A stretch of 37,117 nucleotides of DNA from Gryganskiella cystojenkinii (Eukaryota; Mortierellomycota; Mortierellomycetes; Mortierellales; Mortierellaceae): positions 1-37,117 of the forward strand of contig JAAAIG010000350.1 in assembly GCA_015852425.1 (NCBI GenBank), in the 5' to 3' direction. Made by a program: the position numbers and the translations under genes. The first letter of the stretch is position 1; the number at the start of each line of letters is the position of its first letter. Positions 19,533-31,345 of this stretch are shown here, in pieces. Below the pieces are notes generated by a model. That model ran no database searches. It was not told where the DNA came from and saw only the letters and a program-made list of their open reading frames with translations.

Positions 19533-20351
19533 AGGCTGGCCAAAATAATGGACAATTGGATACTACTGAAGGATGCTCTGTCAAGCACCAATGGTTCGAC
19601 ATTAGCCATAAATAGGTCTTTCACCTTTGCCTTCAACCACCATCACACCTCACCGACCACCAGCTCCTCCACCACATCAACGACACCACCGTCTCCACCT
19701 CCCATCCCCCAACTACCATCCCACACTGAACTCACTCACTCACTCACTCACTCACTCGAACGACTCTATGAACACTTGGATGCCACAAGCCAGTTAGAAA
19801 TAAATAAACTGGAATCTGAATCTGAATGAGGTACAAAGAGAATGATTTGCAGGGGCCCGCCAAACTTGTAACTTTATATCAGTCAAGCTCAGGTTCAACT
19901 AAAATATGACTGAATGAGTTCTACGTCCCCGTTCAAAATGTTGGTTGCGGCCATCACCGCGAATTTCTGAAGGACATGAGCAAGCTGCTGTTTTTCACCG
20001 TTTCTTGTTCCTTTTGAGGGCATGGCACTGTTTGCTTCGATTTTGTGAATCGTGTTGATAACAGTAATGCTCCATATGTTCCTCGATAAAGAATGTCATT
20101 TTTGCTAAGGTTTCTATTCCTTTACTAGGACAAACGGTACCATCGTTTTAGCTATTTACAGAGTAGGTCGTCGTCCAACAGGAAGAAACCAAATGTAAAA
20201 ATAATAGGTCTCATCTGTCTATCTCTATTCGTCGCTGCTCCTATGTCTTTCTTATTTGACTCCCTGAGCACTGTTTTTGTTCTTTAAAAAAAAGAAACAA
20301 GTAATCAATGCGATCAAAGTCTACAACACTTTCTCTCTCGCTCTCTTTCTT
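19533..20351. other. 3' flanks and spacer
   Basis: A plus frame at 19548-19829 is Ser/Thr/Pro/His-rich and spans a microsatellite, so it is not called. The remainder (19830-20351) shows no coding sequence. Confidence 0.45.
19731..19757. repeat. (CTCA)n microsatellite
   Basis: Nearly seven perfect copies of the tetranucleotide CTCA. Confidence 0.9.
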
Positions 20352-23300
20352 TTATTCAATCTGCCACCTCTCCATCACTACTGGCGCAGGAGTCATCGTC
20401 GTCGTGGACTCGCAATGCAACATACTCCTTCTAGAGGTCCTTTTTGAGTTTCGGCCAGATCCACCTCCCTCACCTCCTCCACTGTCCGTAGGAGCATGGC
20501 TCTTGATGGTGCTTGAGCGAACGATTGCCACAGCCGCACGACAACCGCTCGAACCTCGACCGTGGCCTGGGCCCAGTCCATGACGACCATTGCCTCTAGC
20601 GGTATCTGAGTGGATCGCATCCAGTGACAGTGGTCTACCTGATCCTGACAAGGTGTGGTTATTGTGGGGATGAAGATGAGGAAGATGGTGCAGCGAAACC
20701 GTGGTCACGGAGCGGATAGTGTTTGAACGACGAAGATGGTATTGTTGCACTAGCAAGTTGTGGATAAAAAGGAACAAATTAGAAATGAGTGAAGCGAGCC
20801 AGAACATATACAGAAAGTAAAAAGGAGAGAATTATAGTTCTACAAGGAGGAGTGTATACTTACTGGCTTCTTTCAAACCCTTGTTGAAGTTACACACCAT
20901 CACGATCGCGTTGATGAGCGCGAGCACGGTCATGAACAGAGTCAAGGCGGCTATTATGGGTAGCCATGGAATGAGACGCGTCAGTAAAAGAATGGAGCAA
21001 GCAAAACAAAACGAAGTGTATGACGAAGGCAGGAACATGTAGACAATGGACAGGAAGCAAAAAAGAGAAGCGTTTACCAAATACTGTCATCGTCTTTCGG
21101 CTTAAGAAATAAGGATCCGTCATTCGATCACCGGTTACGGTTTGGTAGAGTGCATATATGCGGTAGGTCATGTACGCGATCAAGAGTCCCAGACAACTGA
21201 TGAATCCGCTCATGGTCACTTTGTTCTCATGGCGAAGCTAATTGTAAGGAAGAAAAAGAGAGAGAGAGAGGATGTCAGTGGAATATAATGGATTGAAACC
21301 CTTTGGAGGATCTAAAGAAGAGGCCCTTTTACGTATGTAATTCTTCCACAGGGCAAGGCAAGGCAAGGCAAGACAAAGGTAGAAGCAAAAGGAAGAGAAA
21401 AAACCTACGGCATGGAACCCCAGCGTGATAATTACCGCGCTGAGGGGGATCGCGACGGCGACCTCGATCAAACCTTTTTGCCAAAGTTTATCCGTGAGTG
21501 TCGCGATCTGAATCGCATACGCCAAAAAGAAGAACGCGTCCAGTTTCAACAATGTGAACAATAACCGGTATTCCTTCATCATCTCTGCTCCACAGGGAAC
21601 CCAAATAAAAAAGATCAGATTAGCTCATGGTGATGAAATGAAAGCATCATCGCGCCAATGACTACCAAAGGAGGCTTTAGGGTGTGACTTACTCCTCAAG
21701 GACACATCCGCACCCAACTTTTGAAAGACCAACCACCCAAATTCAGAGTATAACCGCCAAGTCAGCAACGTGATCCCACTACAGGCCACAATCTGAACAC
21801 CGAGCTGTGTGAACAAGAACAATCTCGTAGTAGAATCGCCCAAGCGCACCAACAGCTCAGCGGGTATTCCAATGTCCTTGACAAGTTGATCATGTTGCCA
21901 GATTTGCAGTCCCGAGTACGAGACCATGCACCATTCAAAAAGAGTGAAAGCAACGACTTGTAGGGAATTCTTGTGGATGGCCGCGTCCCAGAGCAAACCC
22001 ACCGCAAAGATCTCGGCGAGGATAAACAGGAAATAGTAAACAGTCAAGGGACGGAATTGAGATATCTCAAAGGGACCCCCCGCTGCGATGACAATGGGAT
22101 CGATACCGGCGCCAGCAGAAGTACCCGTGGCTAGCGCGATCATTGTTGTATGACGTTGCAGAAGAACAGCCTCGAGTGCGATGGTGACTAGCGCCACGAG
22201 CACGGCTGCTAGAAGAGCATTCCGAGGGTGACTGGAAGTCGGAAGGAGCTGGTGAAAGTCCAAGAAAAAAGTAAAAAAGATTAAAATTTTGCGCAAAAGT
22301 AGTGGCATCATTTACGGCCATATTTCAGACCAGCGCTCTTCCTCCTCCCCCTTTGTTTTAAAACAAAATGTTTTGCATGTGTGTAAGTGTCCATACCCCA
22401 GCCTTGAACGTTTCCCAATTGATGATGTGGCAGGTCAAACAGGGTTCGTCCGAGTACTCGTCTACAACCTCGACGCACTTCCCTTGTTCAGGCTCGGAAG
22501 AGTCGGTTGACAGTGTTAAAGTTGACGATCTGTAAAAAGACGCAGACTGAGGGTGAGGGTGCAGTTGTGTCTGCTCGTCATGAACCTCGATCTCAGATCC
22601 AAGGTCAAACGCCTTCCTCAACTTTGAATACGGACTCGATTGTTCTCCTGCAAGGGTCGAGGACGAATAAGGGGAGGGAGGGGTCGTAAGAGTCGTGGCT
22701 GTCGAACAAGTCGAGGGAGAATCGGGCAGAGTCGATCCATTGTTGACCCGGTAAGGGTTCAGGTTTGGGGTCACAGGTGAGGAGGTTGTCGTCAATCCTG
22801 AATTGGGAGAAGAAGAAAGAGGAGAGGAAGAGGAAGAGGAAGAAGACATGCCGAGGCCAGGAGGGGAAGTGTAGGGAATAGCGGTTGCAGAGGAAGTGGA
22901 GGAAGAAGAAGAGGACTGGGATTTGTAAGAGTGAGAGGAGGATGAACTGTTACTGGATTGGTGAGTCAACCTAGCAAGGGCTTTGTTGACCAGGGGTGCC
23001 GGTATGCGTGGTTGCGTCGTCTTGAGCAATGTTGATGGTTGTACAGATGCAGAGTTTGTGCTTGTTGTTGTTGTAGTTGTCGTGAAAGTTGTGACAAGCA
23101 AAGCCGGTTGATCGTCCTCTTGAGAATTTTTTGGAGGGGCGCCATGTTGGTCTTGTTGTTGGTGTTGATCTTGTCGAAATCCGTGATTACCATGCGCCGC
23201 TTGCATAGACTGACTGTGCTCCTCGGTTTCATCTTGACGCTGATTCTGGTCTTGATTTCGGTGGTGGTGCTGCTGCTGTTGTTGCTGTCCCATATCCAGA

Positions 23301-23902
23301 ATATCCACCTCTTGTTGAAAGTCATCATAAAAATCCTGGTTGTCGTGGTGCCAGAGTGGTTGACTATCATTCCGGTAGTGTTGGTGGTAAAATTGCTGCA
23401 TCGAATGCACAGACTCCTGTTGCGATCTGCGTCCTGCACTGTCTCTAATCGCTGTAGAGCCCGGTTGAGAGTACCGAGGCGGCTGAGAGGACCGAGTTGT
23501 AGATGTGGAGAGTTCACCGCTCTCAAACATCTCGACTCGACTGTTTTGAAAATCCGTTCGATTTTGATTTTGTTGATATCCAAATTGGGGGTCGTTCAGG
23601 TCAACGGAATAATAGTAGTCATTATCGTGCTCTCCTCCTTCAGAAAGGTCCTCCAAAGCTTGAGTGTTGACTCGTTTCATGGCTTCGAGTACCTCAGTCT
23701 CGGTTGCAAGACCATGGGATCGACTGCTCCGTCGACTCCAAGGAAGAAGGACTCCTCCCCACCGAGTTGAAGATGACGTAACTGTGTTGTTGTCGTTGTT
23801 GTTATTGATCGAGGATTGTGAGTTTGGTGGCGAGGAAGAGCGAGAGGGAAAAGAAGGCGGGAGGTTGGAGCTGGTATCGGTGTTGACATCTTGTTGGGAC
23901 AT
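20352..23902 (-). CDS. UPF0658-type Golgi membrane protein with long disordered N-terminus
   Basis: Proposed exons are complement 22397-23902, 21693-22248, 21409-21584, 21078-21237, 20864-20950 and 20352-20749, 2883 nt in frame, 960 residues. All five introns are GT-AG (two donors are GTAAGT). Residues 1-500 are low complexity: Ser, Gln, Asn and Thr runs, a QQQQQQHHH tract, and no domain. The membrane part has about eight hydrophobic helices, near 513-532, 569-592, 597-619, 642-668, 694-717, 724-745, 755-775 and 802-824. Key phrases are [40 protein letters not shown] and [13 protein letters not shown], which fit the uncharacterised UPF0658 Golgi family named from fission yeast. A 130-residue His/Ser/Gly-rich tail follows. 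Function is unknown. The joining of exon 1 to the membrane domain rests on the phase-0 donor at 22396 and acceptor at 22249; exon 1 could otherwise be a separate gene ending at 22358. Confidence 0.82.
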
Positions 23903-25120
23903 GGACTATTAATGGTGGCTGTTTGTTTTGGCTGGTGAGCAAATAAAAATGCCTGGCAGTATAATAATTTTCGATCAACTTTTCAATTTAGTGGAGACAG
24001 GAAGAATGTGAATGGGAGAGAAAGCGAAAAGAAAGGAAAGAATGGTGGCAACAAAAGTGGGACAGTAGTGGAGAGTCAAATAAGGAATCAAAAAAAAAGG
24101 TAGGGGTGCAAGCTGTGGTTTCTTTTTCTAGGTTGGGATGACTTGTTGTTTTTTGATGCAGGGCCACCGTTGACACAAATAAAAATAGTTGATCAGAGGA
24201 GAGGTGGAGGGAAAACAGAATGCAGGGCACAAGGGGAAATTTAAAAAGTGGGTTTGCTGAGGGGCTTAGGGACAGGGGTCGTGGTAGAGTGGCGGATTGT
24301 GACACAGAGACAACGATTCTCAAGAAAGATGAAGAGGCTGCGAAGAAGTTGGAGAGGAAAAGGCTTTGTTTTTTAAAAAGATAATAGTAGAAAAACACTC
24401 AAAAAACAAAACAAAAAAAAAAAAAAAAAAAAAGCGACATGGTGGAGGAAGGCCCATCAATGTTGTCCAACACCACCGCACCGGGGGACGACAGCGCCGA
24501 AAAAACGATTTTTTTTAAGAAAAAAACTGCTTTTACCTTCCTTTTCATTAAGGTCATATGGATTAGTAAGACCCATCATGGTTCCGACTGGGTTGGCGCA
24601 GGCATAGGTTACAACATAATGTTTTGCCACTTGTTTCCGCACAAGAGAAAATGAGAAATACAGTCCAAGGAGATATGGCTTTGCAAAAAAAGGGGGGGAC
24701 TCGAACAAATAGTTTTCAAGGGAGGGAGGAAGACTAAAGAGTGAGTAGATATAGAGAAAGATCTGAAAATTGAAGGGGAAGGGTGCGATGATACTGGGAT
24801 CAAAAAAAGGGGAGCTGGAACAAGAGAAGCGAGGGGGAGAAGAGAAGAAAAAAGGTTTCGTTGCTTCTCTCTTGGTATCCATAATCAAGCAAAACGATGT
24901 GCAAAACGTTGCGTATTTCGTTGGCAGGAATGGAGGTCTTGTTCTTAACAAAGTTTTGTTTTAATGTAGAACGTCCAAAAGAACGAACACGATGGAGAAA
25001 GAAGCGAAAGCATGGACACGGAGGGACAAAGAGACATGCGTCTCCTCGCTTTCTCTTGTAGATCTCTCTATCTGTGGCGCTTTGTCTTTGTGTGTCTTTG
25101 GTTTTCATCATTTTCTATTC
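23903..25120. other. Homopolymer-rich upstream region
   Basis: The 5' flank of the UPF0658 gene. Minus-strand frames at 23988-24398 and 24457-24951 are Phe/Leu/Ser-rich products of purine-rich plus-strand sequence and are not called. Confidence 0.45.
24413..24433. repeat. 21-base poly(A) tract
   Basis: An uninterrupted run of 21 A, preceded by shorter A runs. It could be the tail of a retroposed sequence, but no adjoining SINE/LINE body was recognised. Confidence 0.8.
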
Positions 25121-25398
25121 TCACGGTCTATCTCTCAACCAGGTGTGTTCTTGCACGTGCACCAAGCCATTGGGCTCAAGGACTATTCCGCTAGTCGTAG
25201 CCACATACCCTTTTTCAATAACATGGTCTTTGGTCACCAGTCTTGTCACACTCTCCAATCCAATATCAAGCACAAAAGATAATGAAACCAACTTGTCCTG
25301 GGATCTCGCACGCATCTCGATCATCGGGCACGCAGCCAGTGGCATGAACCAAGATTTGGTACCAAAAATGGAGAAGGCAGTCCCTTTTTACCAAATCT
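25121..25398 (-). pseudogene. Possible coding fragment, unknown protein
   Basis: An open minus frame from 25398 (no ATG until 25345) to 25121 encodes a compact protein-like segment, with phrases such as SQDKLVSLSFVLDIGLESVT and GIVLEPNGLVHVQEHTWL. Its composition is balanced, unlike the low-complexity frames around it. A stop lies just upstream and no matching exon was found, so it may be an exon of an unmodelled gene or a relic. The overlapping plus frame (25074-25574) is less protein-like. No family recognised. Confidence 0.3.
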
Positions 25399-25689
25399 GG
25401 CGCCTTTTCACGAGGTTACTGCGGGCCAGGAGGTGGGTAATTTCATTGGCGGTGTTGCATTCACTCGCAGTTCTGCAGTTCTGCGGCAGGCTCTCTATTC
25501 TTTTACTATGTGACTGCTCGTTCTTGCAGATAAAGACCCGGATGACGAGCCGATCATCACCCTCTTCTTGTTAAGCATCGACATTCACATCAATCATTGA
25601 CCATTGCTCTTTTCCCGCTCGCCTACTTCACCTTAAACAACCCCCACCCCCCTTTTCCCACTTGTAACCCCCTATCGACATAACAACTC

Positions 25690-27917
25690 ATGGCGCGAGA
25701 CCCTCTCCCTCAACATCAACTCCTGGTCGGTGACGCGATCCACGGCCAGAGTCAGGCCACACTGATGAAACTACATCAACAATCCCTCGAAAAGACGATT
25801 CAGTCTTCATTGACCCTTATCCACAACGAGTCCTCTTCCTCGACGGACCCCTCGTTCTTGGACCATCAACAACAACAGAGAATGCACAACAAAAAGAAGA
25901 AAAAGTACTATCCTTGGGTTCAAAGAGATTCACAAAACCAACGCAACAAGATTGGACAGGAAGGCAGCAAGCGCAGGCAGCGACATGACAATGGCAAGTA
26001 CCAAGAAAATCTCTGATTATGACTTTAAAGACGTTCACACACACACAAACTTCTGCACCATCCTTGAGAATGATACCCTTCCAACTTGCAACAAACACGG
26101 CTATCTCCAGCTATTTTCGAGGAACATCAAATTATTGGTGGCTAGGCGCGCATGGAACAATGATAGAACCCCCTTCTCTTCCAAAGGAAACTGAATTTAC
26201 TGCGGCCGACTGCGGGAAATTAAGCATCCAGGACACACACAACACAGACACACAACACCGACGGACGGACAAACTTTCAAAGGAACAAAGCAGGGGCAAC
26301 AGACATGGAGAGGAGAGGACAGAGAGAGACAAAAGAGGACAAACACTCGTACACCCGTGGGGCATAAAGACACGCTCTATGGTTGTGTTGTTGACTGCTT
26401 CGACTTGTTGTCTCTTTGTTTCCTTTTGTTGAAAGTGACAATGGTGATCAATGATCACAATCGTCGCAAAAAGGAGACAGGGAGATAAACAACTGTCATT
26501 GGTGCATGCAGACCTCGTTTCTCACCTTTTTATACATTGGCAACCTTCCTTCAATCCTCAACCCTCGACACACACTCTTCAATGAACCATTGTCGACATC
26601 AACATTGTCGACATCTCCTTCACCTGCGTACTCTCCCTCTCTTTGTCTTCTCCCTCTCTCCCTCTCCCCATTTCGAATCAACAAATTTCAATCCCATCGC
26701 ACTATCGGGGGGTCCTTTTCTCTCCATCATTCCATCCACAAATAGACAAATTCCTTCATCATCCTTTCGCTGTCCTTTACCAGGTTGACTTGGCCTTCCC
26801 CGGTTATGGACGCGATGCTCCCTCGTTCCACTGGAAGTACGATGCCATGATCGAGACGCTGATCAGAAACAACCCTCCTTCCTCAAGACGGTCAAAGTCT
26901 CAAGTTGAAGAAGACTCAAAGACCCAACAGCAGCGCTTGATCGGTCACCGTCTCTTGTCTCGTGCTCAACGTAAGGATATCAAAAAGGTCCATGTCCCCC
27001 AAGGTCTTGTCATGCAGTTCGAGGGCGAGTTGGTCAACTTTTTGGATCAGTTGACACTCTCTGATGATGAAGACGAAGGCAAGGACGAGACTGAACAACC
27101 CGCTTCTGAGGAAAATGATGTCACCACCAATACCCAGAACAATGAAGTCGAGAAGGATGCCAGCTGGGTTGTCGTCAACAAGCCCGATGAGACCACCGCT
27201 GCCGAAACAGAAGTTTCCGCAGTTGATGCTGTCGAGGAAGAGACTACTGCGGAATCATCAACTCCTGTTCAACAGCCCCTTGCGGACGATCAAGGTTTGC
27301 GGGAACCCAGGAGCAGCAGCAACGGCAGTGATGCTGCTGCTACTCCTATTGCCGAGAGCAACGACGAGTCCGGGCCTCTTCAAATCTACCTTCGTTGGGA
27401 TATCCAGGACCAATTCTTACGCTTTGTCGCTCATGCCCTTTGCAAGTTTTATGGGCTTGTTTCGTTCAGTGAGTACACCCTCTTCCTCTCCTGGTTCTTT
27501 CACGATATCTAATGTGCATAGGTTGATCAAAAAACCGTCGGTGCTAATCATGACTCTTTATTATTTTGCGCGCCCCCAGGCAAGACCGCAATCGATGGTA
27601 AACGTTGGTTGTACGTCTGTCATCCTGCACATTTGGACTCGATCGGTCAATTGGCTTCACCGGAAACCTCAAAGCAATCTTCACCGATCATGTCAGTATC
27701 CTCAGCGCCGACCATGGCTGAATCGACTACTACCTCTTCTCGCCCTGCTCCATTGAAGCGTCAAAAGACTTTGGAACAAGTCCAAGAGCTGCCTGTGCAT
27801 GAGCTTGAGCAACTCTGGAGTCAAGTTGAGCCCTGCAAGGTCGCGGTGACAATGTGTCCGAGACCGGATATGACCTTCTTTGAGTACCTCTACCCTTCCA
27901 CTCGACCCATCTGCTGA
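25690..27917 (+). CDS. R3H-associated/R3H domain protein
   Basis: Proposed exons are 25690-25993, 26746-27468 and 27580-27917, 1365 nt in frame, 454 residues. Exon 1 ends RRQRHDN and exon 2 resumes with D then KFLHHPFAVLYQVDLAFPGY. Together these fit the fungal R3H-associated N-terminal domain (basic RR.RHDN, then ...FPGYG.D.PSFHW..D), followed by RLLSRAQRKDIKKVHVPQG and FEGELVNFL. Residues about 185-310 are acidic and disordered. LRWDIQDQFLRFVAHALCKF marks an R3H-like nucleic-acid-binding helix, completed across intron 2 (GTGAGT...CAG) by SKTAIDGKRWLYVCHP. The protein is probably a single-stranded nucleic acid binder; its target is unknown. Intron 1 (752 bp) would use a GCAAGT donor, the standard consensus for GC-AG introns. 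An additional exon inside it cannot be excluded. It converges on the acyltransferase gene. Confidence 0.85.
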
Positions 27918-28197
27918 TGACGGGTGTCACCTTCTTTGGTTGTCTCTCTCCACCCCCAGCGCCCATGGCCTCCGTTTTGTTCATATTCATATTCATTTCC
28001 TCTTCTTAGACAAATAGACTCGCCTATTTATCCAAAGAACAAAATACAATGTTTTCATTTTCTGTCTGAATCGTTTGTTTACTTCATCGCCATTGATGAG
28101 ATGAATAGGATGTGAATAATATGTGACAAGAGTTTCTTTTAGCCAACCTGGGGCAAAAGAGATAAAATAAAATATTGCTTCTTTAGGTTATTATTGA
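27918..28197. terminator. Shared 3' region of convergent genes
   Basis: About 280 bp separate the stop of the R3H gene from that of the minus-strand acyltransferase. AATAAAAT at about 28165 can serve as a poly(A) signal for the plus-strand gene. The palindromic TTATTGATCAATAA spans 28191-28204, at the acyltransferase stop. Confidence 0.4.
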
Positions 28198-31100
28198 TCA
28201 ATAATGACCAGAGACATCAAACGCCCGACGTCCTCCCATCCTCTCCACGAGTTCAGGCATTCGTTGCTCTAGATCATGGCGCCACCGTTTCATCTCTGCA
28301 TTGCCACCACACAGTTTCCACCACCAGACATAAATCTGCATCTTGAGTTCAATCTGCCATTCCCAGATCCAAACAGTTCCAAACGCGATCGTTGGCAGGA
28401 TCACGAACGTGGACAAAAACCAAAACGCCGTCAAAAGTTTGCCGGTTCCGGTCTTGGCGAGGGTCTCGGGAGAGAAGACAAGGTTGAGGAGGTGGAATTT
28501 ACTGACGAGGACAGTCATGACGGTTGCATAGACCAAAAAACAGATCGGCATCAGCGCCAAGGAGACGACAATCTTCCAGGTCGCAATGACGTCTCGACCG
28601 GGCCATCTCGTCACGGGTAAATAGGACTGGAAGGCCAACATGGCCTGTGCTCCTTTCTTCTTGGCCGCCCAGGTTGCCAATAGTCCCACGGGTCCGAAAA
28701 GTAGTGTTCCTGGGAGCGAGATCAGGAACAAGGCTGGGAGTAGCAACAGTCCTGGGAGGATACAGACCAATGCAGTGAGCAGCGAAGGGTTCGCGGTGAG
28801 CTGAGAGTCCCTGACACCAGAAGTCGAAAGGTGCTTGTCGTACGCCATGATGTCTCGTTTCAGAGACTCCATTGCTGCGGTGTTCATAACAACCTGTTGT
28901 TGCTGCTGATGGAAGGCTTTTGCAAATCGACGAGTGAGTTCGAGTTTTTGGGGGAGTGAGAGTTTCATGTTTGTAGAATAGAGTCGCCGCGTCGCCTTTA
29001 TCAACCGGAGCTCATCATAGTTGGCAGCGTTCAAAGTTAGGCCCTCGACTGCTGCATGGATGATCTGCAAGAGTTCAGTGCAGGCTATACAAGAAACCAA
29101 AAATATGAGAGTAAACGTGAGTGAGATTTTTTTTTGTTTTTTTTTGGTTTTTTTGTCGCGAGGTAATTCGATTTCTTCCTTCCTTACCCTGCTTCTTGGC
29201 TTCACCACCTTCTCTGTACATATTGACAAGATGATCGGGAACCGTCAATGGCGGCCCATAATCCGCATAGAACCTGGATCGGAATCGATGGCGGTTAAAG
29301 AAATTTAAGCCGCAGGGTATAATCCTCAGGGTCTTGGAAGGGTGTTGCGCCAGATAGCCGAGGACCATGATCGTGCATCCATATTTAAAATCCAACAAAT
29401 GATAGTCATCACTCGAGACGCCCTCGGGAAAGACGGCCACGGTGCGTCGATCCTCGAAATTCTTCCACACGGATTCATAAATCATCGAGTGGTCGATTGG
29501 ATGAGAGAATTGGAACGTACAGGGCTCGGTAGGAAAGTTGAGTGCCGGCGGGGTATCGTTGGTGGTGTTGGAATTGCTGTTTGAGGATCCCGGTGAGGCA
29601 ACAGGTGAGTGTGCAGAGCTATAGCCGGAAATCTGGGGGGTAGTTTGTTGTGATCCTAAGCCGTTTTCAGACCCGGAAGTCAAGTCGAGGGTTTGGCTAA
29701 TTCCGTTTGAAGGGATGCCGCTGGTGTTGGTGGTATATGTTTGGAATCCATTTTGGTATCCATTTTGAGCTGCTAGGACCTCTTCATGCTCTTCCTCACC
29801 GCCCAGGATACTGGAGCTGTTTGTGGTTGAGAAGGATGATAATCTGGGGTTGGAGTCAATGGTACGTCGAGGAGCGGCGTATATTGGTTGATGTTGTTGG
29901 TTTGTCGAGTTCATGGACCTGGATCGTTTCAACAAAGGTGTTGTCTCTGTCGTATGAAAGTTGGCCGGGGCTGTGACCGATCCTGGGATATCCGCTCCAG
30001 TATATGTTCCGACAGCGAATCCAGAAGTGTGTGAGGATCGTTCACCGTTGCCATTCCCGATCAACCGTTCCAAATCCGGCGAAGTCTCTGGTGACTTTGA
30101 AAAGATCTTTTGAACAAACTTGCCAATCGTTCCGGTAGCACTGCCGGCAAGGTTATTGGCTCCTCCGTTTTGTTGGTTCAAAGCCTCGTTGATCCCGACC
30201 CAGGTGTTGCCACGTTCGACTCGAATTTTGAGGGACCCATGACGGACAATTTTGCGTGACTTGATATAAGCAATGTCCCGTTCAGACGTCAGCGAGGCAG
30301 GGATCCATTTCAGTCCTGGTGCTTTCAAGGTTGCCTCGTTATCTGAGATGATGGCCTCGACGACTGCATAACACTGAGAGACACGAGAGTCCTTGGTGAA
30401 ATCCTTGAAGGAGCCGCATTCGATATAGACAGTGTCACCCACGTTGAGCTGCCAACCGATTCCTTGTCCGGTGATGACATGACCATCCTTGGAGATGGTG
30501 ACAAGAGATGTACCGTCAAAACGTGTTGCATCTTGTGGTCTAATGACGCAGAATGCAGTGGGAGAATGGTTGGTTAGTTTAGGATGTGGCAAAGGTAGAA
30601 TCAAAAAGGGGAGACAGGGGGCTAGGTCCTTGGTTGGTTGAAAGGACGAAAAGGTCCGAGGTCGAATAAGAAGGGGTGTGTGGAGGGCCAAAACCGTTTT
30701 TGTGGTCACGCCACACCATCATCAAAGCCCGTTATCTGTTGCTTCTTGACCGGCGAGAAAAAATTAATCGAGCGACCGTTCTTTCTTGTTTTTAGGTGTG
30801 CGTGTATCGTCTGTTCAACGCCAAGAAGAGCTCCAGGACTGTCTGTTCCCACGAACTCCATAATAGGAGTGATTGCCCATTCTTTTTGTCTTCTTGTTCG
30901 TTACTGAATGTAATGTAAAAGAAACGGTCGATCGCTGGGTCCAAACTGATAAGAAAAAAATCCACCGCAAGCACGTGTGCTTGACGACCGAAATGTTACC
31001 CCCGATAGCGGTGGCTCAAAAAAAAAGAGTCAAACTAACCTCAAGACTGGGATCGCGCCAATCTTTCGAGCAATGCCTCCGATGGCGGTCTTGAAGTTGG

Positions 31101-31314
31101 GTTGTGCCATCAGAAACGAGATCTGACCTGGGTAAGTGGCCAGCAATGCTAACCCGTCGAGCAGGTAGTTGCCATGGTTCGAGATGACCAACAATGGTTC
31201 GTCGTCTGGGATTGTCCGCGTGTGAAACGCAGCATAATCGCGGAAAAAGATGTGGAAAAGGGTTCGACATAGTAACTTTACAAAACTGTAAAGTCCAGGG
31301 ATCTTTCGAACCAT
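28198..31314 (-). CDS. Glycerol-3-phosphate acyltransferase, Sct1/Gpt2 type
   Basis: Proposed exons are complement 31040-31314, 29188-30539 and 28198-29084, 2514 nt in frame, 837 residues. Introns are 500 bp (GTTAGT...TTAG) and 103 bp (GTAAGG...ATAG). The PlsC-type acyltransferase domain shows motif I as SNHGNYLLDG (His47, Asp53, the HxNxxxD form of yeast Sct1/Gpt2), motif II as GAIPVLRPQD with its Arg split by intron 1, and motif III as FPEGVSSDD at about 462-470 followed by LLDFKYGCTIMVLGYLAQHP and IIPCGLNFF. Motif III usually reads FPEGxSHD; Ser replaces the His here. A Ser/Asn/Thr-rich insert (about residues 205-425) separates motifs II and III. The C-terminal third has four or so membrane helices. 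Role: first acylation step of phosphatidate and triacylglycerol synthesis in the ER, from family knowledge. Confidence 0.92.
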
Positions 31315-31320
31315 TGCTAT

Positions 31321-31345
31321 GTTGTTGTTGTTGTTGTTGTTGTTG
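31321..31345. repeat. Trinucleotide repeat in acyltransferase 5' leader
   Basis: Eight GTT units on the plus strand, that is (CAA)8 on the coding strand. It ends six bases before the ATG at 31314. A CAA repeat is an unstructured leader that often accompanies efficient scanning in eukaryotic mRNAs. Confidence 0.9.

Noticed and set aside
19548..19829. 93-residue frame downstream of the T5orf172 gene
   Set aside because: It is Ser/Thr/Pro/His-rich, includes the CTCA microsatellite, and lies in the 3' flank.
23039..23770. 243-residue plus-strand frame rich in Leu/Val
   Set aside because: It is antisense to the Gln/Asn/Ser-rich exon 1 of the UPF0658 gene. CAA/CAG repeats read backwards give Leu/Val runs.
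24457..24951. 164-residue minus frame, Phe/Ser/Pro-rich
   Set aside because: It comes from homopolymer-rich sequence with no signal peptide or domain. Chance frame.
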